From: Liolophura sinensis
Taxonomy: Eukaryota; Mollusca; Polyplacophora; Chitonida; Chitonidae
Direction: 5' to 3'
Assembly (NCBI RefSeq): GCF_032854445.1
Contig: NC_088296.1
Location: 11,322,706 to 11,386,705, forward strand
Length of the DNA: 64,000 bases
The first letter of the stretch is position 1; each line of letters opens with the position of its first letter. The notes under the pieces are model-generated. The model searched no databases and was not told where the DNA came from. It was given only the letters and a program-made list of their open reading frames with translations. Made by a program: the position numbers and the translations under genes. Shown here piece after piece: positions 23,666 to 36,780 of the stretch.

Positions 23666-25142
23666 CGTGATTGCACAAAGGAAACCACCGCTCATATTAC
23701 AGGGCAAGTACAAAAACTCCAGACTTAAAGGTGCCGTGAAATCAGCGAAGAAAACATCTATATCGAATGACTGAGTGAATAGAGCAAAAATACAATCTCG
23801 ATGGAAAAATACCGTTTCTGTTTGTATTTGTTTTCACTGGCTGTTTCGAAGTTTTCGGCACAGTTGCATTTGGACTGTTTCATGAAAATCGCCTGAGGAA
23901 CCAGGTAATTTTACTAATTCATTCTGTTTCTGCCCATTGATGAACCCACTCTAACAAAAGAAACAAGTCGTATGTAAAAGGAATCACTTTAAATATTAAT
24001 GAAATGAATACCGCAGGGAATTTGCTTAAAAGGGATTTCAAAGCTGACTGGTTGATTAGTAAATTGCTACGTGGGAAGGTTCAAAAAAAGAAAAGGTAGG
24101 CGACCTTGAGTAAGATCTTGATAAGGTATGGAGGACAACGCCAACAAAACGTATCGGAGAGATTCAAGACATAGCCAGAAACCACCTTTGATGCCAGAAT
24201 GTGGCGCTGCAGGACGATCAGAAAAAATCACCCTACACAGATTCTGTAAAGGACTAAGCATCCTGTGTACGGTCACTGGCTTCAGTACACGGGTGTGTTC
24301 AATACTGAGGCAACCGTCACTGAGATGTTCCAGTAAAAATAATTACCACTTTTCAAGGAGAAAGTACTCAGCATTGATTTAATAATGTTTGATGTTGATT
24401 TTTCTAAGATTAAATTTTGCTTCTACTAAGTACATCCGATGTTAACCATGTTCAGTTTAGCTAAAGCTTTATACACACAACCATAACGTCAAATACAACA
24501 CTTGCATGTCACTCATAATTAAAATGACAATCTACAAAATGTCACCCAAATGCATTATCACGAGAACATTTCCAACGCATACACTAACAGAAATTCCCAC
24601 GAAAAGAACGTGATCCTAACTGGAAACCATATTTTATTACCCACGTCTGAAACTACATAAAACATCAAGTGTTTAAAAGCAGGCCAGATTACTGAAGACT
24701 GGACCCAAACACGAAACCATACATCGTTAGGTCTATCCATTTCTGATATAAAAATTAGATGTATCCCAATCAAGCGGATATACCATCTGTTCGCATGAAT
24801 TATATATAGGCTTAAATGTAGCGTTGGTCAATTTGAGTAAAACATGGTTAAGAAACAAGAATGCTCTAAGAGAAGTCTGGTTATCTAAGTGGTCAAAATT
24901 GTAAGAAAATTACAGTTTCCACTAAATAATATCACGTCATCAACCAGTTTAGCGGTCAATGTACAAAATAACTACAATACGTGCAATCATGAAAACTAAC
25001 ATTCATCTATGTGTATATTGTACACACCGAAACACGCAAAAAAGTTATCCGGATTTCGATACTGACTTTTTCTCACATAATCACAATACCTCACTTTTTT
25101 GTTCTGAAGAAGAAACTTGTTAAGCACGGAGATAAGCACCAC
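23666..25142. other. Unannotated non-coding DNA
   Basis: No recognised gene. An open frame over about 23773-23940 encodes a hydrophobic F-rich stretch followed by CAG|GTAATT, but it has no acceptor and no recognised family. Confidence 0.4.
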
Positions 25143-25184
25143 CAATCAATCAATCAATCAATCAGTCAATCAGTCAATCCCAGT
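25143..25184. repeat. (AATC)n microsatellite
   Basis: About ten units of AATC with AGTC interruptions. Confidence 0.9.
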
Positions 25185-26259
25185 CAACCAGACTTTCATA
25201 GACTTTCATATTAACTAGAATATTGAATACTTCGAACCCAGTTTTAGATGTTCAAAATAAAAGCTTTAAATTCTTCATCGATAATCTACAATTACATACA
25301 TGTAAGTTAACTCCTCGCCATCCAGCTTAGAGCTGTGCCACTTGGTGCACCTCCGGTGGGCGCGCACGATTTAGTTCGCTATGTCAATTCTTTGTTCAGA
25401 GGTTTAACCATGGATCAATATATGTAACTAAGCTAGCAGCTGACACCCGGAAGTAACTTTTAAACCACTTCTCACGACATAAAAACTCCAACGTCCATCA
25501 ATGCCCTACAATGCTTTGACAAATTGTCTGAATAGTTTTTTCATTATATCCATTTCCAAGAGAGAAAAACACCTAGTAGCAATTTACCTCGAAACCTTTT
25601 CCGATAATTCCCTAATGCCGGCAGGAGTTGAATCATAACCTTAACCGAAAAGCCACTCTTTGGGAAATTATATAGCAAACAACACCTTTTTTTTTGTCTC
25701 TTAGCGATCTCCAACGCCTCCGAACAATCTGATTGATGAAAAGATGCCGGAACCCAAAAAAACAAAAAAAAAACAAAAAAAAAGGAACTGAAAAGGGAAA
25801 AGATGAAGTATTATGCCATAAAGACGAACCCTAACTCATTCATTATAAGCCGGGAATACTCAAACAGCAAAAAACTAGAAAGGGCTTGCCCTGCAGCCGC
25901 TTGTGGCAATTCTTAAACGCTAAAGACTTACATTTTTACAAGACAGTTCACCTGAAGGTAGTTCAGTAGGCTGGATGCTTTTTTCCCCTGTAATCTAAAT
26001 TACTTTTCTTCATTTTTGCGCAAAACGAAAGAAAATGAAAAAGAATCACAGGGGTACTCAGAAAAGACACCATTTTATTCATCTTATATCGGCATAAATA
26101 AAACGGGGTGAGCTAAAACGTAAAGACCTTTATCACACACGATGCCTGTGGCAAGCTGCAGTAATAAACGTGGCCATTTCAAAATTAGATGCCAGTGCTA
26201 TAGGGTGGAGCCCATTAGACAAATGCTTGGAGATATAATTCCTTTTCTAGATAACCTAG

Positions 26260-26260
<1 letters not shown>
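25185..26260. other. Unannotated non-coding DNA
   Basis: No recognised gene. An A-rich run lies at 25756-25784. Confidence 0.5.

Positions 26261-26329
<69 letters not shown>
26261..26329. repeat. (AT)n microsatellite
   Basis: About 69 bp of uninterrupted AT. Confidence 0.97.
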
Positions 26330-26331
<2 letters not shown>

Positions 26332-27650
26332 TAATTCAAACGAGGAATATTTCCCGTTCATGCTAGAGTAAACGAATATTCTTTGTGTGTATTTATTGTT
26401 TTTGTGTACAGTTCTCCACTGTTTTCCTGCAAAACGTTGAGGTCCAAAATTGCTCTGTCCCCATGAATGGTTGTCATAGCTACAGAGAAAAACCGACATT
26501 GTACATTCTAACGGTGGTTCATATCTCGCTTGGAGACAGAAAACTGCTTTTTTTGAAAATCTACAATATTAGGTTTTATGGCTGGAGTCATCCAGTGCAA
26601 GCAGCTTATGAGAATCGAATTCTGAAATATGCGGCGCGGTAAGTTACTTCCCGCATGTAACTCAGACTCTAGAGGTAGCTCGTCTCTAAGCGGATTGCTA
26701 TGTCGTCGATTCTATCACGAAATACACGTACCTGATCTGAAGTTTTATACTGATCCACTCATTCACATAGAACATACCTGGCACCTTTCAAGAAATCAAT
26801 GAAAACTGCTTACTGCTTCTCTTTGCATGATTCCGTCTTCATTTCGTAATTTATATACTTTTTTAGCTCTTTTTTAATCGTGTGCGTCGTTTTGAGAAGT
26901 GGCTCTATAACTTGCGATGTCCATAATGTTTGAAGGCTGGTATACAAATGTCTCTTCCGACGCATAAATTATAGAATATATTGCCAAAAATCCCAATAGC
27001 AATCTACTCTCTTTAAGAAAAGCAGAAGCCAGAAATTAAACAATGCACATCAGTGCTCTTATATCTTAAAAATGGTCGTCTATGGCTAATTTCAATTTAG
27101 GAATGCTGCTCTTCTCAGCTTTTCACTTTGCAGTATGAACAATAATATAAATTTAATGTGGAATTTCCTATTACATATGTACTTAACTCTCAATATCGGG
27201 TGGTGTATGTATTGGCAAAAAGTATCTGTTTGCTCATTTTTATTACAAAATGTAGAACGGTTAGTGGATTTCAAAGAAAAAACGTCCGTACTATAGGACG
27301 TCTGTCACATTTATCAAGGAATAGCATTTTATGTCTATAAACAAATACCAGTAACAATCTGACTGGCCATTTCATAATACCCATGAAGAATGAAATACCT
27401 CACAATTTATTTTATGACTTTCGAATGTCCCAAGGGGCGCGATACAACGAAGCCAAACATTACAACATTGACTTCCGCAATAGAATCCCATAATGGAAAA
27501 GACTCTCCATTCCTGGAGAGGAAACAACGGCTTAACCGACTTTATTGATAGAAAGCAAAAAATGAAAGCTTATATCATGCAATAAATGAAATCTGAAAGA
27601 CAATATTGGCCTGCAGGGACTGCAAAGAAGCTATGTGGACCAAACTGTAT
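26330..27650. other. Unannotated non-coding DNA
   Basis: No recognised gene or repeat. Confidence 0.5.
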
Positions 27651-27651
27651 A

Positions 27652-27872
27652 GCCCTGGTCTGTGGATCACGAAGCGATCTTAGATTTGGGTCAAAATTTC
27701 ACATCACTTTAAAATTGTTCTTTCTTTTTTAACAAAGTCAAAATACTGCTTGTCAACGTAAATTGTTAGTAAGGCATAACAAATTTTCAGCCAAAACAAC
27801 GGAAAGGAAGATACTAACTCTAATGAAATCTTGACTTACGCTTAAGATCGGTTCGTGATCACAGGCCAAGGG
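27652..27872. mobile_element. MITE-like element with about 45-bp terminal inverted repeats
   Basis: The left end reads CCCTGGTCTGTGGATCACGA, then GCGATCTTAGATTTGGGTCA and AAATTTCA. The reverse complement of the right end reads CCCTTGGCCTGTGATCACGA, then CCGATCTTAAGCGTAAGTCA and AGATTTCA. Flanking TA on both sides suggests a TA target duplication, as used by Tc1/mariner-type elements. The 220-bp body has no coding frame, so it is non-autonomous. Confidence 0.88.
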
Positions 27873-28210
27873 TATCAATGGGACATATAACTATATCACC
27901 AGCAGCCTTTCTTTACTGATATCCTGGGTTCGAATCCTCTTCACGAAGGCTTCGTTGTGCCCTTATGTACATGCTAAATCGATACATATACCTGGCAAGT
28001 TGTGGAAATTTATTGATGCACCCACTTGAGGATGTGACCGCCTTCATGAAATGAAACTTTATTTAGTGTGGCAGAAAACACAAGTGGAATAAAGAATCTA
28101 TATCCAGTAGGCACGGGCTGTCCAAACCAGCATCCGAAATATATGCCTAATCTATGAAAGCACGCAATTTCTTAAGAGATCGGTTAACGTCAATGACAAA
28201 TAATAGAATT
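27873..28210. other. Unannotated non-coding DNA
   Basis: A lone B-box-like GGTTCGAATCC near 27930 is present without a convincing box A. Nothing else seen. Confidence 0.4.
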
Positions 28211-28310
28211 ATACAAATAATAATATAACGTACAGCATAGAGAGTAAAACCAGAGCCGTTCCAGCAGTGCGATAATTGGCAAATTGTCACACGTAACATG
28301 GCCTCACCTG
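28211..28310 (+). repeat. R1 dispersed repeat, copy 2
   Basis: TACAGCATAGAGAGTAAAAC, CAGAGCCGTTCCAGCAGTGC, GATAATTGGCAAATTGTCAC, ACGTAAC. There is no minisatellite here. Confidence 0.75.
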
Positions 28311-28392
28311 TCACAATTAATTTGGATGTACTTGTTTCATTTCCTTACAAGATGTTTAAGATTGATAGCAGTGCTTTATCAAACTAATTGGA

Positions 28393-28735
28393 ACTGCCCC
28401 AATGGCTCAGTTGGTGGAGAGTCCGCTTCAGGAGCCGTAGATCCAGGGTCAATCCTGGGTCGCGTCACACCAAAGACCTTAAAAGAGGAAGTTGTATCTT
28501 CCTCGCTTGGCGTTCAGCATTAAAGCTGGTTAACCCCTAGCTACAACTGGTTGACCCCTAACAGTCTAATGGGTCGGGTGCTTACTTGCCTTCGATAAGT
28601 CGTCTCAGTGAAGCAGCACTAGATAAAAACACATTGGAAATTTGCTCTGCAGCAAGGAGGCACATTACACATACATGCACACTAAGGGTCCCTTCGGAAT
28701 AAAATTAAACTATAAGCATTCACTCCCTCACTCAA
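28393..28735 (+). repeat. SINE A, full head, diverged
   Basis: The head TGCCCCAATGGCTCAGTTGG has box A at 28403-28414, with the B-box region near 28457-28468. The body includes CTTAAAAGAGGAAGTTGTAT and AGTCGTCTCAGTGAAGCAGC. A diverged CATTCACTCCCTCACTC tail closes it; the shared 3' motif is decayed. Confidence 0.92.
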
Positions 28736-31700
28736 ACTGCTCGATTCCTAATGGGAACAAACCTGACGAAAATTCCACGCGGTCTTCATCAGAATCTACC
28801 GTCTTTATCAATTTTTAGGGAGATTGAAATAACTCCACACTTGAAATTACAGCATACGAGCTTTCCCAGGGCACAAAAAAAACAAAAACAGAAGAAACAA
28901 ATTAAAAAGATAAGAGGCATAGGAAATATGTAAACTTAAAATAGGCCTGGCAACTATTCCCTGATAGGCGGAACCGTAACAAATAGATTGATGCCAACAG
29001 CGCAACTACCATTGTTTAACAATCCTATTAAGATAGCAATGTTATTATCTCCTTCACCTAGAATAATAACGTACCCCATAAATTTATGAAAAGAGCAAAT
29101 AAAAAGCAAAACAATATGGCATTTTGCCACAGATTGGTGCTGATAATATCATGTTTGAGATTTAACTGAATAAACGTGGTTTTATCAAACAGCAGTGAGC
29201 ACAAATTAAAAGTGACGCCCTAAGCATTATGATATCGCCAAAACCACAAGGTCGTATAAAATGGACAAACCATCTTACAAATGGTTTACGAACGGTACTC
29301 CAATTCAATACCCATTCTGAAAGTTAATAATATTTGCATGGTCTATATTTTTTGTAAGCCATATCGATGTTAACTTGCTTAAAGTTATCATATTCGCTAC
29401 GATCAGTATGCTAACCAAGTCCTTTTACCAAACTGTTTGCAGCAATTTGTCAAGACAATTAGGCTGACTCTAAAAACATGCCCTTTCATTCTTGCGACAA
29501 ACTTGTCTCATTTTTTTACAACAATTTATCAGCAGTCGTAGTTTAAAAAAGCAGGCATTGCATCTATCTTACAACTTTTGCCGATAGTGCCATTAGCTGT
29601 AACAGTTTGCAAGTATTATCAGTGTTTTGGGGCACCGCTGGGAAATTTTGTAATGGTAAAATGACTTCTTGTCTTCAGAGACACATTAGGTTTAGTTAAA
29701 AAAATTCAGTTGAAAGTAAAGGGCGGTATTTTGTGCCCTTAAAGCTAAAACATGAATTAACTGGGTGATATAAAATAATGCTTAGAATACGAAGTTTAGA
29801 TTCTGCTCCAAGGAGGCTTATCTACCTAAGCAAAGTTTTCATAAAAAAAAAAATCGGGCACCTTTGGTGTATCAGCAAACTTACCGCGATGGCCACGTGG
29901 TTAGGGTCAGTTGCAGGTCAAATCGTGTCTAGAACGTTAAAATTCAAAAGCAATAGTGCGTCTCACTTATCGCGCAGTTGAAGAGAAAACGCCGTTTGGT
30001 AACTGTTTCTATACGTGTGATCATTTTCCAACTGTCACACATGTGTGCTTGCCGCTCTGGTTTTACTCCCTGTGCTGTGACATTTATAGTATATTTATAT
30101 CATCTTTGATAACTTCGGACGCTGTATTCCAACAAAGCAACCTTACAAAATATGTCATTATTAAACCTGCTACATGAGCTTACTATGTTGAAAAAACAGA
30201 AACAAAGCTTAAACTGATGTCAAACCAGAGAGCAAGGAATCAATCACACTTGAAATCTGTTACCCTTCCGCACCAAGAAAGAATGTGTAATGACTTTCCC
30301 ATTAATTATCCTTACGTGTCTCACTCGCTTGAGAAATAACAAAGGTGAGGTGACTTTCTTGTTGTAGGTCAGAAAACTGTTATTTGGCTTCTTCTGTGGT
30401 TGCGTTAGTGTTAAAGCTATTTCAGTCTGCATGGTGTGACGGTACAATTGGATTTGCTAACTTAACTATTGTAACAGCTGTCAGTGTAAACATGGCCTGT
30501 AGCAGTTTGTCTTTTTGTCGATAAGACTGACACAGTCAGCAAAACCCCTGTGCCAGAGAGACAAATTGTAGTATTACTGTATTAGTTGTCAAAAAATTAA
30601 ATTAAAAATTAAAATAGCATAATAATAATTAACCTCATTAGTTTTTACAGATACGCAGAAAAGATGGCGAGTTGAGTAAGTCATGCCTAATAACTTTGAC
30701 AAATACAGGGAAAGATCCGTGCTTGTCATATTAACACCTCATATTCTCATACTAGCTTGTGCATCAGTGCTAAAGGGTAAAGGTCATCTGTTCCCCATTT
30801 AACCGCAACCTTGCCCGGGTATCAGCAGTTAAGCACATTATACTGCAAGTTTTTTTCTTCAGAAATACAAGTAGTCGAATGCCAGTCTTAATGCAACGAC
30901 CCTTAAACAGATTGTGCACTTTAACAATGAACTGGCAAACCTAATTCCCGTTCAGGTACACCTTTCTCATGATAGTATCGACTGCACAGCAATCGGCTTA
31001 GAGACGAGCTATCCCAAGAGCTTGAGTTTTATGGGAGCCGTTTCCTGTTTCATGCACACACGAAGGGTTGATTAAAGTCAGTGGAAATAACGATGCGAAG
31101 AAAACGAAGGAAAAGTTGAAAAAGATATTGTACTGAGAAAGCGTTCCATCGGCTAGAAGCTTATCAGCGGCTTTATCGCACTGGGATCTGTAGTAATTCT
31201 GCTCATTGTTTCTTAATGTTATGTCTAATGGTACTGAACAATAATGAAGAAATATTAGAACATAAAAAATTGATATGACAATATGACTTAACAAAGTTAT
31301 GTTTAAGGGTAATGAAGAATAGTGCAAATGTATTTTGAAAGCCATGAAAACGCTCTGTAAAAATGTGTCGACAAGTTTGGTCAACGTGCTTCAGCACAGA
31401 ATTGTCGGACCGGAGATATTCTGGCAACGTGTTTGTTCGTTAGAGGATTAAAAGGGCACTTTCAACCACATATAGAACACTTGTACAGTACAGTACCTCC
31501 TTACTGCCGCGACATACCGAAGACACCGGGCACGTACATTCATCAAGCATTCACCCAGTCATCTGAAAAGCTACTTTCACATGGAAACTAGCACGCCGTT
31601 ATCTAAACCAACGAGAAACTGTTTTAAATGACGCCAGAAATGTATCGTATACAAACGTAGATGTCTTCGACAAATATTTATACGGTGATCGGTACGCTGT

Positions 31701-32680
31701 AACAGTGCATTTATCCGCTGGCCTGTAGTGTCGTATGATACGAAAAGGAAATATCTACACCTGAAATAAGGCCCTTATACGTTATCAATCAAAATACAAA
31801 CGGCGAAAATTGCAAAATTGTTATGCCCTCATTATAATGGTGTCGTAAAAATCTGAAATACTTTCATGTCAGTCGAAACTAACATCGTAATTACGACACA
31901 GGATGCTATAAAACTTACAGGGAGTACGTACTAAATAATGACAGCAAAGGCAGAGCCTGTGTAGGTAATAAAACCACCTTAGCAAGAAGGGAAAAAAAAC
32001 AACAAACAAATGCATGGAAACGATCTGGGTGAACCCAATTCTGGCAAAAAATCCAGGTCACAAAATTGCTCTAGGGAAAAGTACGCAAGACGCAAAAGAA
32101 AAGTGCGTGGTGTGAGTGCGTCACATTTTTTTAATATTTAGGGATTTTTTTACTAATCCAGACTTTGGTAGCTTTGTATGTAATAACACTTAAGGAATAA
32201 CTACCTTCTGTTTGTGAGTATATCCGTCAAAAGGCTAAGTTAGCCATCAGCCAAAATGGACGCTCAGGTTAATAAACGCAAGAGCGATTTCAAAAAATGA
32301 CATTTAACACAGCGAACTTAAAAAGTATATAAAATACGAAATCGGGACGGAATCATGCAAAGAATCATGTAGTTAACACTGATATTGGAAAGACGTAAGT
32401 AATGTTCTAGGCGGTATATTTCGTCGATAATCACAATATATATCTTAGATGCGCTTTGTATCCAAGACGATTACCTAATTCATGATAGTGAACACAATGC
32501 CCCTAGCCCCGGGCTGAGCAGAATTAGATACCATTATCGGGGACTCTGGACTTTCTGCCCATATTTACTTACAAGAGAAATATATTCATTATAAGAACTA
32601 ATGAAAGCCTTTAATGGAATAGGTGTGTGTCTTGAATTTCGTTACGGACACAGGTATTCACGCTATACTTTATTTTTTTC
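28736..32680. other. Unannotated non-coding DNA
   Basis: About 4 kb with no recognised gene, SINE or R1 copy. Contains a small hairpin (AAGGGC / GCCCTT near 29719-29740) and AT-rich stretches around 30590-30640. The 128-codon minus-strand frame at 30998-31384 shows no known motif. Confidence 0.45.
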
Positions 32681-33412
32681 TAGAGAGTGGCCTATATTCA
32701 GCTGTCTGCAAAAATCACTCATACCAGTACCAAGCTTCCTTTCAGTCAATGACAACAAGCTTTTACCTTGATATGTTTGAAGTTCATGTTCATGCTAGGA
32801 AAATGAAGTTAGAACATTTTTTCTAATTTTCCAATTTATAATGATGAAGTCCATAAGCTCGCTTTCGACGGTAAGAAGCAAATTGCCTCGGGTGACGTCA
32901 TAATACTTAAAAACAGTAGCATGCTGGGTATTTTGCGGAGTTTTTGAAGGAGGATGACACCCGTTACCTGAACTGCTGTCGACATTATTGTAGCTCTCTT
33001 GTAGCTTATGATCTCACGGCAGTACAATTTCAGATATGGATGTTAGGAAATTAAAGCGATCCAGATATCCGCAGAGACAGTAGTGTAGGCTGTGTTATTG
33101 CATGGAGTTTGTTCAAACCACTTGTTGGTGCACCTATTGTAAAACAAATTTCTCTCCAGTCCCACTGTCCAGCATGCCACTTGTTTTTTGAATAAATATG
33201 ATGTCACCCAAGGCAATGAGTTCTTGGTGTCGAAACTAAGTGCATGGACTTTAAAAAATATTCTAACTGCATTTTCTCTGTAATAACGTGGACGTTCAGC
33301 GTATTAATGTATAGAGTTTTAATCTAAGTTGTTAAGCTACACTGACTAAAGGCAATTTTAGTAGCGTGTATGACTGATTTTATAGACAGCTGAATGTAGG
33401 CGACCCTCCTAA
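32681..33412. mobile_element. Non-autonomous DNA transposon with about 50-bp terminal inverted repeats
   Basis: The left end has CTAGAGAGTGGCCTATATTC, AGCTGTCTGCAAAAATCACT and CATAC. The reverse complement of the right end has TTAGGAGGGTCGCCTACATT, CAGCTGTCTATAAAATCAGT and CATAC. The 730-bp interior has no long frame. A further copy of the same end lies at 59229-59275. The target duplication could not be read with confidence. Confidence 0.8.
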
Positions 33413-33944
33413 GAGAAACAGACTATAAAAGCTGGTATAAATCACATTAAAGGTGAAAATGTAAAATGTGTATGTGCATTGGGAATAGTGCTATATTACT
33501 TAAACAATGCCATGCTCTGCATGTCCTCACAACCTCAGTGATCAGAGAATCGAACGCCGTTTGAGTATTCTCCCAAAACCAAGTAAATGCCATTCATACT
33601 GTCTCAGAATCATTTCGGTTCTGTGGCAAGTACATGGCTGTCTCAAAAAGTCATCATTTTGTGAACATTATTTCACGTGGTAACCTACACAACTAGTGTA
33701 GCTTCGGAAAACGAATAATTTCATCCATTGGCCTTATTTGTTTGCCATTATCAAGAGAATATTTAGAATGGAGATGCAAGAGGATAGCTGTAGTACAGAT
33801 ATGGTATAGCGAATTGGTTTTTCAGTATACAGCAACGTTGTGATATGGTTGAGCTGTCTTGAACGTAAAAATCCGGCAATATTTGTTAAGTATGTCGTAC
33901 CATCTGGAGCGCAATGAGACAAAATAAACTGTACACGTCTTTTC
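33413..33944. other. Unannotated non-coding DNA
   Basis: No recognised gene or repeat. Confidence 0.5.
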
Positions 33945-34100
33945 TCGTCGAATGTGGGACGGTCTATCAGCGACCTACAGATAGTTGTAGGTTTTCCCTG
34001 GCCCTGCCTGATTTTGTCCCAGTATCATGCTGGCCGCCATCCCATAAGGATAATAATCTTGAGTGCAGCATAAAACGCCGATAAAATAAATTTTAAAAAT
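33945..34100 (+). repeat. SINE B, 5'-truncated, old
   Basis: GTGGGACGGTCTATCAGCGA, ATGCTGGCCGCCATCCCATA, CTTGAGTGCAGCATAAAACG, then an A/T-rich tail. Confidence 0.82.
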
Positions 34101-35706
34101 TAACGCATTTTAAATGAGCCAGTCTGTTGTCGGCTAAGTCTTGTTGGAAATTCGATCACAGTTGTGAATTTTTTTTAATGCGCTTACGCGTTTAAAACTG
34201 CGAGACAAGTCGAATCAGGATGATCGTTATTGGTGCTTAGCGATAGTTTATGATCGGTTGATATAACTTAATAAAAACGGCATATTCGTGCTGCCATGTT
34301 GCCATGATACGTATATATAGATTATATGGTTTACGTTTACGGCTATACCCACTATAACTTCATTTCTGCAGTGCAGTATATGTATAGATATATATTTTAT
34401 CTATATAGGAAAAGATCTTATCTTAACACAGCACATAAAGGATTACTTCCAATGTGAATCACATGCCATAGCTGTCGACGATACGTCCAGATTGCATGTA
34501 GATAAGTAACGCCATTGATTAACCTTATACCATCTGTCAAAGGCATTAAGCAAGACTGTAGACAATGTTGTCGACATCATATTTACCCCGGGGCAGACAA
34601 GGTTAATGATGGATTTGGTCGGCTATCTTGCGTGTGTGTAACTAAATATGCCCAATCAAAGCGATTCCGACAACTTGTGCGAGAAATACAATGCCAAGCT
34701 TGTTATTCTTTCTGAGGTATATATGCTTAGTCTCCATTTCCACGACGAACCAAAATAGCAAACCTTTGAGCTGTCACAGAACAAATATGATGTTTACACG
34801 AAATGTGGTCTCTCACTTGGCCATAGCAAGGTAAAAGTGCATAAAATCGTTCTTTATAATCAAGAAAGCCAGTTATCAGACCGAAAACAGTTTTTGTTAC
34901 AAGTGTGCAAAGTGATCGCAACCAATATCTTCTAACAATCCAGTCACCACAGTGCTGTGATATTGCCATTCTTGTTTTCCTTTTAATCACCAAACGCGGT
35001 TTCACACTCTACAACACAGTATCATGACAACGACTTCAATTCCTAAAGATATAATTTAAAAAAAAAAATGTTTAATCAATTGGGAAAGATGACAGGGTTG
35101 ACATTTAATTCCTCAAACTTCACAATGATTTAATCGCGAGCTTTAAATAGATCCAAATTCGAGCAGGCAATAATTTTCATCTTCGGCAGGAAACCAAACT
35201 AAACAGGAAAAGTGGTGATTGCATAAAACATTTAACAGGCTTCTCGTTGGTCACTTCATGTGCCAAGAGAGTTAAAGACCCATAATTATATAAAATTTTA
35301 AAGATAGCTTTTGTAAAACACTTTACAAAAATGCAATTATTTTTAATGTGGAATATTATTACAAATCGACTTCGAGTTCCCGGAATGTAAGCGAACAGAA
35401 CGTCCAGCAAACGACGTGATATTCACACTGGCAAATTATATTTTACAAAATTATCAAGTGCAGTCAAATGATTTGATATTTAATGAACTAGACACCTGAT
35501 TAAGGCTCTTTTTTCATCAAATGAATACTATTCAAATTATCTAAACAAGAATAACTCATTTTTATAAACTGGTAAAACGATTCTCTTGAATCTAACGTGA
35601 ATGGCCAGCAGTGGAATTTCTGTGTGTGAGAAAGTTAACGAGTTACTTGCTTACGGCTGCTTCTTCCAAACAATCCGGAAGTCCTCCACCTAAGAAACCA
35701 ACCGCC
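34101..35706. other. Unannotated non-coding DNA
   Basis: No recognised gene. A short TATAGATA...TATCTATA palindrome sits at about 34382-34407. Confidence 0.5.
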
Positions 35707-35720
35707 GTTGTATGAGTGAG

Positions 35721-36085
35721 TGAGTGAGTGCTTGGGGTTTAACGTCGTACTCAACAATTTTTCAGTCATATGACGACGAAGGAATCTTTAGCGTGCATGT
35801 ACGTGTAATGTGCCTCCTCCTTGTTGCAGGACGGATTTCCACCGCTCTTTTATTTAGTGCTGCTTCACAGAGACGACTTACCGAAGGCAAGTAAGCCGCC
35901 CCGTCCGAGCCATTATACTGATACGTGTCAACCAGTCGTTGCACTATCCCCTTCATGCTGAACGCCAAGCGAGGAAGTTACAACTTCCTCTTTTAAAGTC
36001 TTAGGTGTGTCTTGATCAAGGACTGATCCTGGATCTACCGGTCCCCGAAGCGGACGCTCTACCAACTGTGCTATCCGGGCCGGTG
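35721..36085 (-). repeat. SINE A, full length
   Basis: The most complete SINE A: (GTGA)n tail, CTTGGGGTTTAACGTCGTAC, CAGTCATATGACGACGAAGG, body, CCGAAGCGGACGCTCTACCA and ACTGTGCTATCCGGGCCGG, the full 5' end of the tRNA-like head. Flanks GTTGTATGAGTGAG (35707-35720) and GTTGTAGGAGTGAG (36086-36099) form a 14-bp target-site duplication with one mismatch. Confidence 0.96.
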
Positions 36086-36780
36086 GTTGTAGGAGTGAGC
36101 AGTTAGTGGATTGCCTTTAGATTTTATTGACATATTGTATCTTAACCACCTGGGTTTTCTCTCTTTTCCAGTTTTATGGATAGCAAAGAACTCTTTTTTG
36201 CTTTGGGTAACAGACGGACATGCATTTTCACGCATATTTCAACCAAGAGGGTAAGCTTAGCGTTTATTGGTGGTAGGTAGCGCATCTGACTTCACGTATG
36301 GCCATCTAAATACCCCTTTGGCACTGTCAACCTATTATTCCCAGAATAGAGGAAGCAAAACCGTGAAATTAATTAACTGGGTGTATGTGGATCAGACTTA
36401 GTTTAACGAAGCTTCTATGGTTTAGTGTACGTGTAACGACTAACTAGGAAGACAACAGAAAGGTTTCTCGAAACCTGAAAAAGTCGTCAAGATACATGCG
36501 CGTACATAAAGCTACTAGGAGGGATGAATCTTAACCCAGTGTAATCCGCAGTCAGGTGATAACGGACGCCATTCGATGCTCAAAGCTGATGTGTCAGGTA
36601 ACATCCGAATATAGAGTGGACGCAACTACCGTAAATGAGACGATTAAACTAACGTTTTAGAAGGTCGTTTTTTGTCCGATATTAGGAATTCTCGTGGAGA
36701 GTCACGTGAACAATTTTTGCACAATCCTTCATCTGACTAGTTAGATGGGAATGCCGCTGAGATAGCTTTATTCAAGTAAT
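36086..36780. other. Unannotated DNA with one weak exon candidate
   Basis: TTTCTCTCTTTTCCAG precedes a 79-base open stretch (36172-36250) that ends AGAGG|GTAAGC. Two of three frames are open, so the reading frame and reality of this exon are uncertain. Confidence 0.2.

Noticed and set aside
23773-23940. Hydrophobic open stretch ending CAG|GTAATT
   Set aside because: There is no acceptor with a pyrimidine tract, and the F-rich content is expected from T-rich DNA.
27920-27960. Isolated GGTTCGAATCC, box B-like
   Set aside because: No box A at a suitable distance and no foldable tRNA.
31916-31980. Minus-strand GTAAGT donor with a short open stretch
   Set aside because: It would imply an exon of about 43 bases with no recognisable partner; two frames are open.
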